A stretch of 58,927 nucleotides of DNA. It comes from an uncultured Selenomonadales bacterium. Its GTDB lineage: Bacteria; Bacillota; Negativicutes; Selenomonadales; Selenomonadaceae. This document shows positions 1 through 8,839 of this stretch, in pieces. The translations under genes and the position numbers were made by a program. The stretch spans positions 1 to 58,927 of the forward strand of contig CAMKFB010000007.1 in assembly GCA_946411735.1 (NCBI GenBank), written 5' to 3'. The notes beneath the pieces are model-generated. The model was not told the DNA's origin, did no database searches, and saw nothing but the letters and a program-made list of their open reading frames with translations. Positions within the stretch are counted from its first letter, which is position 1; the number at the start of each line of letters is the position of its first letter.

Positions 1-2173
1 TTATTATATTATCGACGTTGCCGGTCAGCGCCTGGTCGGGCGCGATGAGATTTATGATATCCTCCGCGCGGGCGCCCGCGGTGTCGACCTGCAGGTCGAG
101 CGTCTGCGCGCCGGTCAAGCCCACGGTGCCCTTGACGAGCCAGTGATCCTTGCCGTCCTTGGTGAGCGCGAAGTCGTTGACGCTGACTTGATCGAGCGAA
201 CCGTTGGCGGAGAATTTGACAGAGTCGAAGGGCTGATTGAGCAGCAGCCCCTTGAAATGATTGCCTTCGCGGGCGGAGTTGTCGATGGCGGTAAACTTGA
301 GATCGACGGCGGGATTTTCGACCGCGCCCTTGATCGTGCCCTTGAAATCGGATAAGCCGCTGATCATCTCGACCGCCGGTTGAGCGTAGGCGGTCGGCAG
401 GATCGAGTCGCTGTCGTCGCGTCGAGCGAGTTGCGCCATCGAAACGATCGCCGGAGGCAAAAGTTCATTGATGAAGGAGAGATCGACATGCCCGCCGTAG
501 AAATTGAGATCGAGTTGGGTGCCGTCGGTGATGGTGCCCTCGATGCCGATCGAGCCGCTATTGGGCATGGCGGCGCTCAAATAGTCGATGCGAATGTCAT
601 CGCTCTGCGCGTAGAAGGAGGCGTCGATTTGATCGATCGGGATGCCCTTGAGATAAATGTCGTTGGCGGTCGCCGAGCCGTAAATTTTGAGCTGCTCGAG
701 ATCGTCGCTGATGCCGTTGACGCCGAGGTCGGCGGTGATCCTGCCGCTGATGCCCTCGAGCGCGGGAACGTACTCGACGAAGCGTTGAAGGTCGACCGCG
801 TAGGTCTTGACGTGCGCGTTGAAGGCGGAGTTCGACGCCTGATATTCGATGTCGCCGCGGACGGTGCCGCCGAAGGTGTTGGCGGCGAAATCCGACAGGT
901 AGACGGCGTTGTCGAAGTACTTGAAATGAGTGCTGATATCGGAGGCGTAAATATTTTCGTAGGCGATCGACGGGACGGCAATATCCGCCTCGACCAGCGG
1001 TCGCTCGACTGTGCCGGTGAGCTTGGCGGTGAAGGCGGCAACGCTGTCGATGGGGATCGCGGCAAGCACGGCGCTCGGTTGGAAGCGGTCGGAGGAGGCG
1101 CTGATATCGAAGTACGGAGTTTCGCTGTCGATGCGAATCGAGCCGCTCACGTCGGCAAGTTGGTCGTTGGCGGCAATCGAGGCATCGACGAGAATTTCCT
1201 TGTTGTTGAAGTTGGCGGCGCCGTTGATGCGGTCGATGACGGTCTGCTCGACGCGGACGGAGCCGCCGCTCACATTCGAGCGCCCGTTGAATTTGACGTC
1301 CTCGCCCTGCATGGCGACGTTGAGGTTGAAATTCGACAGGGTGCCGTCGAGAATCTCAATGTCCTCGGGGATCACGTCGGCGGGAATGAACGGGAGATAA
1401 TTATTGACGGCGGCGCGATCGGCGGTAATATAAAATGTCTTACGACTGCCGAGCACGGCGACGTCGGCGATCAGCTCCTCGTCGAAGGCGCGCCCCTTGA
1501 CGTGCGCCTTGAAATTATTCGAGCCGTTGATTTTGACGTTGGCATCGACTGCGCGGAGATCGACGGGAACCGTTTCGTAGTCGGTCAAAAGCCGGGCGAC
1601 GGAGCCATTAACGGTGATGTCGTCGAGCCCGGCGAATTTGAGATCGGCGTTGATGTTTTGAGCGTCGAGCGCGCCGAGCGTCTCATCGAGCCCTTCCGCG
1701 CGGAGCTTGCTGTCGACGAGCCTGATATCGGCGTTGAAATCGGTTTGACCGCCGCCCGAGGTTTGAATGTCGTCGAAATTCCACGCGCCGTTTTCGCGCT
1801 TGACGATATAGCCCTCGGCGCGCGTCAAGGTGATGTCGTCGACGGCGGTGGCGGGATCGTCGTAAAGCGCGAGCAGTCGAAAATTGATGTCGGCGCGATC
1901 CGCGCGGGCGATCAATTGATGTGCCCGATCGTAGATCGCCAGATCGGTGATCGAGATATCGGATTGCCGATCGGCTTCGGTATTGATATCGCCGAGGATC
2001 ACCGCGCCAATCTCGACGGGCGTGCCGAGCTTTTCGGAGATCATCTGAGCGGCGGCTAAGGTTGCACGGTTTAAGAGCGCTTCGCGTTGAGAGTAAGCGT
2101 AAGCGGCGACGATGCCGACTGTCACAATCAATCCGATAAAAACTCCGGCGGCGATTTTGAGGAATTTTTTCAT
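1..2173 (-). CDS. TamB/AsmA-like translocation and assembly protein, partial (C-terminus beyond left edge)
   Basis: The minus-strand frame is open from an ATG at 2173 to the window edge, about 724 codons. It begins MKKFLKIAAGVFIGLIVTVG, a single N-terminal membrane anchor. After that come long stretches of alternating polar and hydrophobic residues rich in Asp, Ala, Asn and Thr, as in the beta-helical groove of AsmA/TamB bridge proteins. A strong ribosome site (GAAGGGGGG) lies just upstream. It is the last visible gene of a minus-strand set mlaD, tolC, tamB-like. The family carries lipid or assists outer-membrane assembly across the periplasm, anchored in the inner membrane. The C-terminal DUF490/TamB domain that would settle the family is outside the window. 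Confidence 0.75.
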   Translation of the reverse strand, partial: MKKFLKIAAGVFIGLIVTVGIVAAYAYSQREALLNRATLAAAQMISEKLGTPVEIGAVILGDINTEADRQSDISITDLAIYDRAHQLIARADRADINFRLLALYDDPATAVDDITLTRAEGYIVKRENGAWNFDDIQTSGGGQTDFNADIRLVDSKLRAEGLDETLGALDAQNINADLKFAGLDDITVNGSVARLLTDYETVPVDLRAVDANVKINGSNNFKAHVKGRAFDEELIADVAVLGSRKTFYITADRAAVNNYLPFIPADVIPEDIEILDGTLSNFNLNVAMQGEDVKFNGRSNVSGGSVRVEQTVIDRINGAANFNNKEILVDASIAANDQLADVSGSIRIDSETPYFDISASSDRFQPSAVLAAIPIDSVAAFTAKLTGTVERPLVEADIAVPSIAYENIYASDISTHFKYFDNAVYLSDFAANTFGGTVRGDIEYQASNSAFNAHVKTYAVDLQRFVEYVPALEGISGRITADLGVNGISDDLEQLKIYGSATANDIYLKGIPIDQIDASFYAQSDDIRIDYLSAAMPNSGSIGIEGTITDGTQLDLNFYGGHVDLSFINELLPPAIVSMAQLARRDDSDSILPTAYAQPAVEMISGLSDFKGTIKGAVENPAVDLKFTAIDNSAREGNHFKGLLLNQPFDSVKFSANGSLDQVSVNDFALTKDGKDHWLVKGTVGLTGAQTLDLQVDTAGARAEDIINLIAPDQALTGNVDNII
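1695..1704. repeat. Highly iterated palindrome TCCGCGCGGA (first of about 16 copies)
   Basis: This ten-base palindrome was found by eye at starts 1695, 3840, 7212, 9015, 14180, 20343, 26335, 28849, 30501, 31019, 38032, 39341, 43836, 44300, 46364 and 50715. Most copies lie inside genes, on either coding strand. Several extend symmetrically, for example CTCCGCGCGGAG, CCTCCGCGCGGAGG and CGCTCCGCGCGGAGCG. See the matching finding for discussion. Confidence 0.7.
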
Positions 2174-2209
2174 GGCGCCCGCCCCCCTTCGATACTAAAA
2201 AAAATTACC

Positions 2210-2227
2210 GATCAAAAATTTTTGATC
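2210..2227. repeat. 18-bp perfect palindrome between tolC and the TamB-like gene
   Basis: GATCAAAAA is followed directly by TTTTTGATC, a perfect inverted repeat in the 83-base gap. It could act as a weak transcript hairpin in either direction, but there is no GC-rich stem. The downstream gene has its own ribosome site, so co-transcription remains possible. Confidence 0.5.
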
Positions 2228-2256
2228 AGCAATCGAAACCGTATTCAAACCGAACG

Positions 2257-3726
2257 TCATTCGGATTCGACGAGCTCAGTGTTCAAGGGCATGGCGTCGT
2301 CGAGCCCGCTCATTTTCACTACGGGAGCCGGCGTCTCGGCGACCGGAACGATCGCGCCCTCTTCGGTGATGGCGGCTTCCTCGCGCGCCTGATCGGCGCT
2401 CTTGCCCTCGTGCTCGGCGGCGACGTAGCGCGTCACGTCGATGCTGACGGGGATGCCCATCGCGTAATCGAGTTCCGCCTTGGCGGTGTTATAGCTGTAG
2501 AGCGCGTAATAATAATTGGTGCGCGCCTCGGTCAACTTCTCCTCGGCGTCCATCACGGCAAGGTTTGTATCGACGCCGGCGGCGTAACGGACTTGGGCGA
2601 TCTTGTAATCCTCCTGCGCGCGCTCGACGGCAATGGCGGTCGTCGAGATATTTTTTTCGGCGGCGCGAAGGTCGAGGAACGCCATTTGGACATTGAGCTG
2701 GATCGTCTCACGGACTGCGGCGGCGGCTTCCTCGGTGCTCGCCAACGACGCGTCGGCCTCTTTTATCTCCGAAGAGGTGATCCCGCCGTCGAAAATGTTC
2801 CATGACATCGAAACGCCCGCCGTCCACGACTCCGAAAGGTTGTCACGAAAAGGCTCCTTGCCGGAGAAATTTTTGGAGGCGACGGCGTTGACGCTGGGGC
2901 GATAGCCGGATTTGAGCGCCCGACGGTTCGCCTGCGCCTGACGGAGCTGATAATCGGCGATGGCGCAATCGGGATGATTTTCGAGCGCATACGCCGTGCA
3001 ACTTTCGAGAGTGAGATCGTATTTCGAATAAGCCAACTGCTCCTGCGGGCGGAGGATCGTGTCGGTCGGCAGCCCGATGAAATTGTTCAGCCGCGCGACG
3101 GCGTTGTCGTAATTGTTTTGAGCGCTGATGAGCGACTGCTGCGCGTTCGCCAATCGAACTTGAGAGTAGAGCACGTCGGACTTGGCGACGGTGCCGACTC
3201 GAAACTGCGCGTTGACGTTGTCGAGATGCTCCTGCAGGGTGCGGACGGAGCCCTGCTCGACCTCGATCATATTGCGCGTGTGGAGAATGTCGTAGTAATA
3301 TGATGTCGCCTGCATGCGAATGCTCTGCAGCGTGTTTTCGAGATTGAGATCGGCAAGGTTGAGCCCGAGCCGAGCGACCTCGCGCGCTTCCTCGAGCCGC
3401 TTGCCGGTATAGAGCGGCATCGACATCGACGCGGAATTGCTCCACGCGTAATCGTAATTGTTATCTCGATACGCGCGCCCGCCTTGATACGAGCCGCTTA
3501 ACGACCAACTGACGGTCGGATTGGATTGGCGACGCGCCTGCGAGAGCGACCAGAATGCGGATTCGCGATTGGCGGCGGCTTGTTTGATGGTGCGATTGTT
3601 GGCGAAGGCGCGCTGGACGCTGTCTTCGAGATTTATGTCGACGATCTCAGCGGCGTCGGCGGTGGCGAGCGAGAGACTCAGCAAACCGGCGAGCAGCAGA
3701 TTCGTCAATTTCTTTTTAACTGTCAC
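2257..3726 (-). CDS. tolC: TolC family outer membrane efflux protein
   Basis: An outer-membrane channel subunit of about 489 aa. It has a signal peptide (MTVKKKLTNLLLAGLLSLSL, cleaved near ADAAE) followed by two tandem OEP repeats of long helices: LEDSVQRAFANN opens the first and LESCTAYALENHP the second. The C-terminus is a charged tail. The longest frame starts at a GTG at 3738. The GTG at 3726 is preferred because GGAGTGAG lies about 7 bases before it and it gives a cleaner signal peptide. The gene sits between mlaD and the TamB-like gene on the same strand. The partner pump, if there is one, is not encoded nearby, so its role could be in export or in envelope maintenance. Confidence 0.88.
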   Translation of the reverse strand: MTVKKKLTNLLLAGLLSLSLATADAAEIVDINLEDSVQRAFANNRTIKQAAANRESAFWSLSQARRQSNPTVSWSLSGSYQGGRAYRDNNYDYAWSNSASMSMPLYTGKRLEEAREVARLGLNLADLNLENTLQSIRMQATSYYYDILHTRNMIEVEQGSVRTLQEHLDNVNAQFRVGTVAKSDVLYSQVRLANAQQSLISAQNNYDNAVARLNNFIGLPTDTILRPQEQLAYSKYDLTLESCTAYALENHPDCAIADYQLRQAQANRRALKSGYRPSVNAVASKNFSGKEPFRDNLSESWTAGVSMSWNIFDGGITSSEIKEADASLASTEEAAAAVRETIQLNVQMAFLDLRAAEKNISTTAIAVERAQEDYKIAQVRYAAGVDTNLAVMDAEEKLTEARTNYYYALYSYNTAKAELDYAMGIPVSIDVTRYVAAEHEGKSADQAREEAAITEEGAIVPVAETPAPVVKMSGLDDAMPLNTELVESE

Positions 3727-3780
3727 TTGAAATCTCACTCCAATCTGTTACCGGCTAATTTTAATGCAGATCGCGGCGCA

Positions 3781-3870
3781 TTGCAATTTATTTTTTTTCC
3801 CCGCCCGCCCACCCTTCGGGGACCGGCGCCTTCGACTGCTCCGCGCGGAGCAAAAGGGCGGGTGAGATTA
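3781..3870. repeat. Remnant or short form of the mosaic palindromic element, without the 75-bp core
   Basis: Between mlaD and tolC there is a T-rich run, then CCCCGCCCGCCCACCC. After that come a GC hairpin region containing the palindrome TGCTCCGCGCGGAGCA, and GGGCGGGTGAGAT at the mlaD end. These arms match the ends of the larger elements elsewhere in the window, but the conserved 75-bp core is missing. Confidence 0.5.
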
Positions 3871-5169
3871 GAATTCGCGCTTCAATCCGAAGTAGGCGGC
3901 GCGCTTATCCGAGTCATTCACGTCGTGCCACTCCCCCAAAAGATACGTCGAGTCCGCAATCTTATATTGAGACTTCAATCGGATTGTCTCGTCATTGGGA
4001 TCATACGCCTCCGCCGTCACGCGCAACCGACTGCCGATATTATAATCGAGCCCGATGCCCGGCTTGCCGGCGATTATTCCCGCCCGCGCGCTCAAGTCTT
4101 TGAAATGCTTGCCGACCTGCGCGTTGACGTGGTCGCCGTCGCCGATATCCTCAACGCCCAGCACCAAGCTCACATCGTCCTTCGCCACATCGACGTTGAA
4201 ATCCGTGTTCCAATCGTCCGCCGCGCCCGAGTACTTCACATCCACCGAAGGCGTTACCTCGATCGACGACGCCTCATCGACCGCGCCGCTAACCTTCCCG
4301 AGCATCTTATCCGCGCGCTCCGTCAAATTCTTCGCGTTGCGGATCGTCGCCTTCATATTCTCCGCCGTCTCGCGATCGCCCATCACGCTGTCCATATTCT
4401 CCGCCATATGCGCGATGTTGCCGCTCGCCGCCGATATATTTGACAGCGTGCTCTTCAAATCCGCCGCCGCTTGAGGATCGCTCACCAAATTATCCATGCT
4501 CGTCGCCATATGCTCCACCGTTTGCATCGTCGCCTCCAACGAGCCCAGCGCCGAGTTGAGCTGCTGCGCCATCTGATTGACGTTGCCCTCGTTGACCGCC
4601 GCCATCCGATCGAGCGTGTCCATCAGCCCGTTCATGTGCTCGGAAGCATTTTTCATGTTCTCGCTCATGTCGACCACGGATTGTTGAAAGCGCGGATCAC
4701 CGATGATTTGATTCATCGACGCGACCAGCATATCAACTTTCTCGAGCACCTTGTTCATGCCCTCGAACATAGAATCCATGCCCGCCTCGTCCGAGCCGTA
4801 AAGATAATCGCCGTTCTTGAGCGGAGCGCCGCCGCTCTTTTGCGGCAAAATGTTGATGAACTTCTCACCCATCACGCCCGAGCTGGCCACCGTCACGATC
4901 GGATTGGCGGGGATTTGTGCCTTGTCATCGATCTCCATCGTCACCGTCACGCCCCCGCCGTCGTTTTTGATCTCCGTCACCTTGCCGATCGGCACGCCCG
5001 AGAGCATCACCGCCGCCTGCGGCTCAAGACCGATCACCTGTTTGAAGCCGGCGTAGAGAGTGTAATTTTCGTCGGAGCCGAAATTAAAATTGCCGAGCGA
5101 AAACGTCGTCGCGCACAGCATCATAAGTCCGCCAATCGTAAACGCCCCGACCTTTGCTTCCGCATTCAT
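3868..5169 (-). CDS. mlaD: Elongated MlaD: MCE-domain lipid transport protein with C-terminal beta-barrel
   Basis: This is the substrate-binding subunit of the MlaEFD phospholipid transporter, 433 aa. Residues 1-25 form an inner-membrane anchor. The MCE domain follows (about 35-115; VIGLEPQAAVMLSGVPIGKV). Then comes a long helical, Met- and Asn-rich coiled region (about 130-300). The C-terminal ~120 residues alternate like beta strands and end in ...YFGLKREF, with the terminal Phe typical of outer-membrane barrels. E. coli MlaD is only about 180 aa. The long form matches the trans-envelope MlaD described in Veillonella parvula, which lacks MlaA and MlaC. The start is supported by AGGAGGTGATAC. 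Its partners mlaE and mlaF lie about 6 kb away on the other strand. Confidence 0.9.
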   Translation of the reverse strand: MNAEAKVGAFTIGGLMMLCATTFSLGNFNFGSDENYTLYAGFKQVIGLEPQAAVMLSGVPIGKVTEIKNDGGGVTVTMEIDDKAQIPANPIVTVASSGVMGEKFINILPQKSGGAPLKNGDYLYGSDEAGMDSMFEGMNKVLEKVDMLVASMNQIIGDPRFQQSVVDMSENMKNASEHMNGLMDTLDRMAAVNEGNVNQMAQQLNSALGSLEATMQTVEHMATSMDNLVSDPQAAADLKSTLSNISAASGNIAHMAENMDSVMGDRETAENMKATIRNAKNLTERADKMLGKVSGAVDEASSIEVTPSVDVKYSGAADDWNTDFNVDVAKDDVSLVLGVEDIGDGDHVNAQVGKHFKDLSARAGIIAGKPGIGLDYNIGSRLRVTAEAYDPNDETIRLKSQYKIADSTYLLGEWHDVNDSDKRAAYFGLKREF

Positions 5170-5208
5170 CGTATCACCTCCTTTGCACCAATCGATGCGT
5201 CGAACGAA

Positions 5209-5237
5209 AGTTTATCACAGTTTACGGCGATCGTCAA
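5209..5237 (-). promoter_or_regulatory. Sigma-A type promoter for mlaD
   Basis: Read on the minus strand: TTGACG (5237-5232), a 17-base spacer, then TAAACT (5214-5209). It lies about 40 bases upstream of the mlaD start and diverges from the waaA promoter. Confidence 0.7.
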
Positions 5238-5243
5238 AAGCAG

Positions 5244-5272
5244 TTGCATTTTTTCTTCATAAACTATACAAT
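5244..5272 (+). promoter_or_regulatory. Sigma-A type promoter for waaA-lpxK
   Basis: TTGCAT (5244-5249), a 17-base spacer, then TACAAT (5267-5272), 29 bases before the ATG at 5302, with GAGGTGAG as ribosome site. It probably drives the plus-strand LPS gene set. Confidence 0.75.
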
Positions 5273-5301
5273 GGCACGAGAAAATTTTTTGAGGTGAGCT
5301 G

Positions 5302-7791
5302 ATGCAATTACTCTACAACATCGCGGCGATCATCGTCGTGATCTTCATCATCCCGATGTTCATGATCCGCGCGATTAGAGAGAAGGGCTTCGTCGAGCGA
5401 ATAAAGCAAAGCCTCGGCATGATCCCCGATGCCGCGCTCGAGCCGGTGGCGAAGAAAAATTGCATTTGGGTGCACGCCGCTTCCGTCGGCGAGATCGTCG
5501 CGACCAGCCCGTTGATAAAGGAGTTCCGTCGAGAATTTCCGAAGTCGCCGATTTTGGTATCGGTGGTGACCACGAGCGGTTACGAGATGGCTCATCGCAT
5601 CATCAAGGACGCCGACTCGATTATCTATTTTCCGCTCGACCTGCCGTTTGTCGCCGCGCACGTCATACGCCGCATTCACCCGCGCGTCTTTTTGAATGTC
5701 GAGACGGAGCTGTGGCCAAACTTCCTCAAGGCGGCGCGCGAGTTGCGCATCCCCGTGATGATGGTCAACGGGCGCATTTCCGATAAAAGCGTCAAGCTCT
5801 ACAAATATCTCTTCTCGATCCTGACGAATATGATTCGGACGGTCAAGCTGTTCGCAATGCAGTCGCCCATCGACGCCGATTACATCAAACAGCTCGGCGC
5901 GCCGGACGATCTGGTGATCATCACGGGCAATACCAAATTCGATCAGACTTACACCGACGTCACCGCCGACGAGAAGGCGAAAATTCTTGCCGACATGGGC
6001 TTGACGGACGCCGACGGGATTTTGTTGGCGGGCAGTTCTCATCGACGCGAGGAGACTTACGTGATCAACGCTTTCAAGCGCATCAGAGAAACTCATCCGC
6101 GCGCGCGGTTGGTGATCGCTCCGCGCGAGCTGCTCAGGACGATGGAGGTCGTCCACATCTGCAAGAAGGCGGGCTTCACGGTTGCGACGCGGACGGAGCT
6201 CCAAAAGCGTCCGCCGAACGGCGAGGACATTATAGTGCTCGACACGATCGGCGAGTTGGGCAAAGTTTATTCGATCGGCGACGTGATCTATGTGGGCGGC
6301 AGCCTTGTCACGCACGGCGGGCACAACATTCTCGAGCCGGCGGCGCATGGCAAGGCGATCATCGTCGGCTATCACATGGAGAATTTCAAAGACACTCACG
6401 CGCTGTTCAAAAATCGCGACGCCTGCATCACTGTCAACAGTCCGAAGGAATTGACGGAGCGGGCGGCGATTCTGTTCGACGATCCGGCGGAGCGACATCG
6501 GCTCGAGAAGGAAACGATTGCGATCGTCAAAGAAAATCGCGGCGCGTCGAGGAAATCGGCGATCCTGCTTCGGCAGATGCTGACCGAATACGAGGCGCAG
6601 GAAAATGCCAAGCACGTGCACACGACCGAGAAGGTAGAAAATCTGCAGACGTATTTCATCCACATGGTGAACAACAAAGAGACGCACGGCGTGACGATGC
6701 ATTTGGTTATGGCGGTGCTGTATTTGTTCTCGCTGATTTACGAGCAGCTGATCAACATTCGGCTGTTGGGATTCAAGTTGGGGTTGTCGAGTCGACAGGA
6801 GCTGAGCTGTTTCGTGATCAGTCTGGGCAACATCACGGTCGGCGGGACGGGCAAGACTCCGACGGCTCAACGGTTGGCGCGCGATATTCGAGACATGGGC
6901 TATCGTGTGGTGATCCTCAACCGCGGCTATCGAGCGAAGTGGCATGGCGAGGTCGGGATTGTTTCGGACGGAAAAAATTTGCATATGGACGCGGCGGAAG
7001 CGGGCGACGAGGCGTATATGCTTGCCAAGCATCTGCCGAATGTGCCGGTGTTGATCGGCGCGCAACGGGCGGTGACGGGGCAATATGCGATCGAGCACTT
7101 CGGCGCGGAGGTCGCGATACTCGACGACGGCTATCAGCATTGGCAGTTGAAACGCGACATTGATATTCTGTTGGTGGATGCGGTGAACGTATTCGGCAAC
7201 GGCTATCTGCTTCCGCGCGGAACTTTGCGGGAGTCGATGTCGCACATCAGTCGAGCGAACGTGTGCCTGATGACGAAGGTCGACCAGGCGGAGGCGGGCT
7301 CGTGCGCGTACATTCGCGAGACGGTTCATAAATATAATAAGGACGCTCAGATCGTCGAGAGCATTCATCAGCCGCGGTGTTTTATCCCATTGGCGGATTG
7401 GTACGTCAATTTAGCAAGCGAGGGCGTGAGCGTCGATCGGATCAATGGCAAGCGGATCATGGCGGTGTCGGCGATCGGCAATCCGGCGTCATTCGAGCGG
7501 ACGCTGAAGGATTTGGGGGCGGAGATCATCGAGAGCCTGCGATATCCGGACCATCACGATTACACGGTGAAGGAGATGGAAGATGTCCTGCACCAGGCGG
7601 AGGCGCAAGGCGCGGAGTCGATCGTGGTGACGGAGAAGGACGCGGTGAAAATCCCGCCGGAGGTGGCGAAGGCGAATTGGAGCATCCCGATCTACGTGAT
7701 CTGCGTCGAGGTGAAATTTCAACAGGGCGCCGAAGAATTTCAGCGGGAGCTCAAGCGGCAGCTCGAGGCGAAATTGGGAGCCCGTCCGTAA
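5302..7791 (+). CDS. waaA-lpxK: Fused Kdo transferase (WaaA) and tetraacyldisaccharide 4'-kinase (LpxK)
   Basis: One 829-aa protein covers two late lipid A steps at the inner membrane. Residues 1-25 are a membrane anchor. Residues ~45-425 are a WaaA glycosyltransferase: HAASVGEI with the catalytic Glu near 64, TGNTKFDQTY, AGSSHRREE, and the nucleotide-sugar site GGSLVTHGGHNILEPAAHGK. Residues ~470-829 are LpxK: GNITVGGTGKTP (Walker A near 514), LNRGYR and DDGYQHWQLKRD near 608. Typical lengths are ~420 for WaaA and ~320 for LpxK, so both parts look complete, with about 40 residues of linker. It is followed by kdsB-kdsA-kdsD, which make and activate the Kdo it transfers. Kinase and transferase activities are inferred from the motifs. 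Confidence 0.93.
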   Translation: MQLLYNIAAIIVVIFIIPMFMIRAIREKGFVERIKQSLGMIPDAALEPVAKKNCIWVHAASVGEIVATSPLIKEFRREFPKSPILVSVVTTSGYEMAHRIIKDADSIIYFPLDLPFVAAHVIRRIHPRVFLNVETELWPNFLKAARELRIPVMMVNGRISDKSVKLYKYLFSILTNMIRTVKLFAMQSPIDADYIKQLGAPDDLVIITGNTKFDQTYTDVTADEKAKILADMGLTDADGILLAGSSHRREETYVINAFKRIRETHPRARLVIAPRELLRTMEVVHICKKAGFTVATRTELQKRPPNGEDIIVLDTIGELGKVYSIGDVIYVGGSLVTHGGHNILEPAAHGKAIIVGYHMENFKDTHALFKNRDACITVNSPKELTERAAILFDDPAERHRLEKETIAIVKENRGASRKSAILLRQMLTEYEAQENAKHVHTTEKVENLQTYFIHMVNNKETHGVTMHLVMAVLYLFSLIYEQLINIRLLGFKLGLSSRQELSCFVISLGNITVGGTGKTPTAQRLARDIRDMGYRVVILNRGYRAKWHGEVGIVSDGKNLHMDAAEAGDEAYMLAKHLPNVPVLIGAQRAVTGQYAIEHFGAEVAILDDGYQHWQLKRDIDILLVDAVNVFGNGYLLPRGTLRESMSHISRANVCLMTKVDQAEAGSCAYIRETVHKYNKDAQIVESIHQPRCFIPLADWYVNLASEGVSVDRINGKRIMAVSAIGNPASFERTLKDLGAEIIESLRYPDHHDYTVKEMEDVLHQAEAQGAESIVVTEKDAVKIPPEVAKANWSIPIYVICVEVKFQQGAEEFQRELKRQLEAKLGARP

Positions 7792-7804
7792 GTTTCGGGG
7801 ATTG

Positions 7805-8088
7805 GAAAAAATTTTTTTCATCCCGCCCACCCACCCTTGAAAAAAATTTTTCAATAAAGGGCGCCAACGGTCAAAGGCGCCGCCGACGCAGGGTGGGGCA
7901 ACGGTCTTTGTTGGGCGTCGCGTTCGAAGGGCGAAAGACGACGCGGCTTCGCGCGGTAGATGAGAGGGGCGCCGCCGACGCAGGGTGGGGCAACGATCTC
8001 CGTTGGGCGCCGCACTTGGGGGGTGGGAGCGTCGGCGGCGCCCCATTAAACACTGCCGGCAAGCCACAACAGGGCGGGATCAAATTTT
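7805..8088 (+). repeat. Mosaic palindromic element A (partial core plus full 75-bp core)
   Basis: The gap of about 316 bases between waaA-lpxK and kdsB is mostly this element. It has a left arm GAAAAAATTTTTTTC then ATCCCGCCCACCC (7805-7840) and an A/T palindrome to 7852. A partial core follows (7876 to about 7925), then a full core at 7968-8042 whose ends are the 14-base inverted repeat GGCGCCGCCGACGC / GCGTCGGCGGCGCC. The right arm is GGGCGGGATCAAATTTT. The left A/T palindrome may also end the waaA-lpxK transcript. Confidence 0.75.
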
Positions 8089-8107
8089 AGGATCGGAGGC
8101 AAAAACT

Positions 8108-8839
8108 TTGAAGGCAATCTGCATTATCCCCGCGCGATACGCTTCGACGCGCCTGCCGGGTAAACCGCTTCGCTTGATCGCGGGCATCCCGATGATCTGT
8201 CGCGTCTACGATCGAGCGACTCAAGCTTCGCGAGTTTCATCGACGGTCGTCGCAACCGACGATCAGAGAATTTTTGATGCTGTCAGCGTTCACGGCGGTC
8301 AAGCGTTGATGACCCGCGCGGATCATTCCACCGGCACCGATCGATTGGCGGAAGCGGCGCAATCATTTCCCGACGCCGATCTCATCGTTAACGTTCAAGG
8401 CGACGAGCCGCTCATCAATCCCGAGCTCATCGATCGATTGATTGCCGCCTTCGACAATGACGAGCGCTTGAGCATGGCGACGATCGCCGTCGAGCTGACC
8501 GAGCGAAACGAGATCGATAATCCCAATAACGTCAAGGTAGTGACCGATCGCGCCGGCTACGCTCTATATTTTTCGCGCTCCGCGATCCCGTTCGAGCGCA
8601 ACTTCGGTCGGGCGAAGGTTTATAAGCACATCGGCATTTACGCTTATCGGCGGCAGTTCCTTCTCGAATACGCGTCGATGAAGCCGACGCCGCTCGAGCA
8701 AGCCGAGTCGCTTGAGCAGTTGCGCGCGCTCGAAAACGGGCATCGGATTAAAGTTTTGATCAGCGCCGACAAATTCATCGGCGTCGACACCGAAGAGGAT
8801 TTGCAACTCGTCAACAAAAAATATAACGAGGTGAAGTGA
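8108..8839 (+). CDS. kdsB: 3-deoxy-manno-octulosonate cytidylyltransferase (CMP-Kdo synthetase)
   Basis: It activates Kdo with CTP in the cytoplasm to give CMP-Kdo for WaaA. 243 aa, the usual family length. The motif [16 protein letters not shown] lies at the N-terminus, NVQGDEPLI near residue 95 and HIGIYAYRR near 177. The frame is open upstream to 7985, but that part is only repeat element A. The TTG at 8108 is chosen because GGAGG (8095-8099) is 8 bases before it and homologous sequence begins there. The stop overlaps the kdsA start. Confidence 0.94.
   Translation: MKAICIIPARYASTRLPGKPLRLIAGIPMICRVYDRATQASRVSSTVVATDDQRIFDAVSVHGGQALMTRADHSTGTDRLAEAAQSFPDADLIVNVQGDEPLINPELIDRLIAAFDNDERLSMATIAVELTERNEIDNPNNVKVVTDRAGYALYFSRSAIPFERNFGRAKVYKHIGIYAYRRQFLLEYASMKPTPLEQAESLEQLRALENGHRIKVLISADKFIGVDTEEDLQLVNKKYNEVK

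Noticed and set aside
380..2059. Long plus-strand open frame of 559 codons
   Set aside because: It is the reverse-strand shadow of the TamB/AsmA-like gene. The product is Asp/Gly/Val-rich with no domain, and the minus frame has an anchor, a ribosome site and a family-like pattern.
3868..5169. MlaD barrel region as a separate fused porin gene
   Set aside because: The long form with a C-terminal barrel is a known MlaD type in diderm Firmicutes, so no fusion event needs to be invoked.
5308..7368. Minus-strand open frame of 686 codons opposite waaA-lpxK
   Set aside because: Arg/His/Asp-rich shadow of the recognised fusion gene; no ribosome site or motif. The same applies to the other long frames opposite cstA, metH, carB, fhs and the 1090-aa gene.
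7985..8107. N-terminal extension of KdsB
   Set aside because: This stretch is the core of mosaic element A read in frame; the ribosome site and homology start at 8108.
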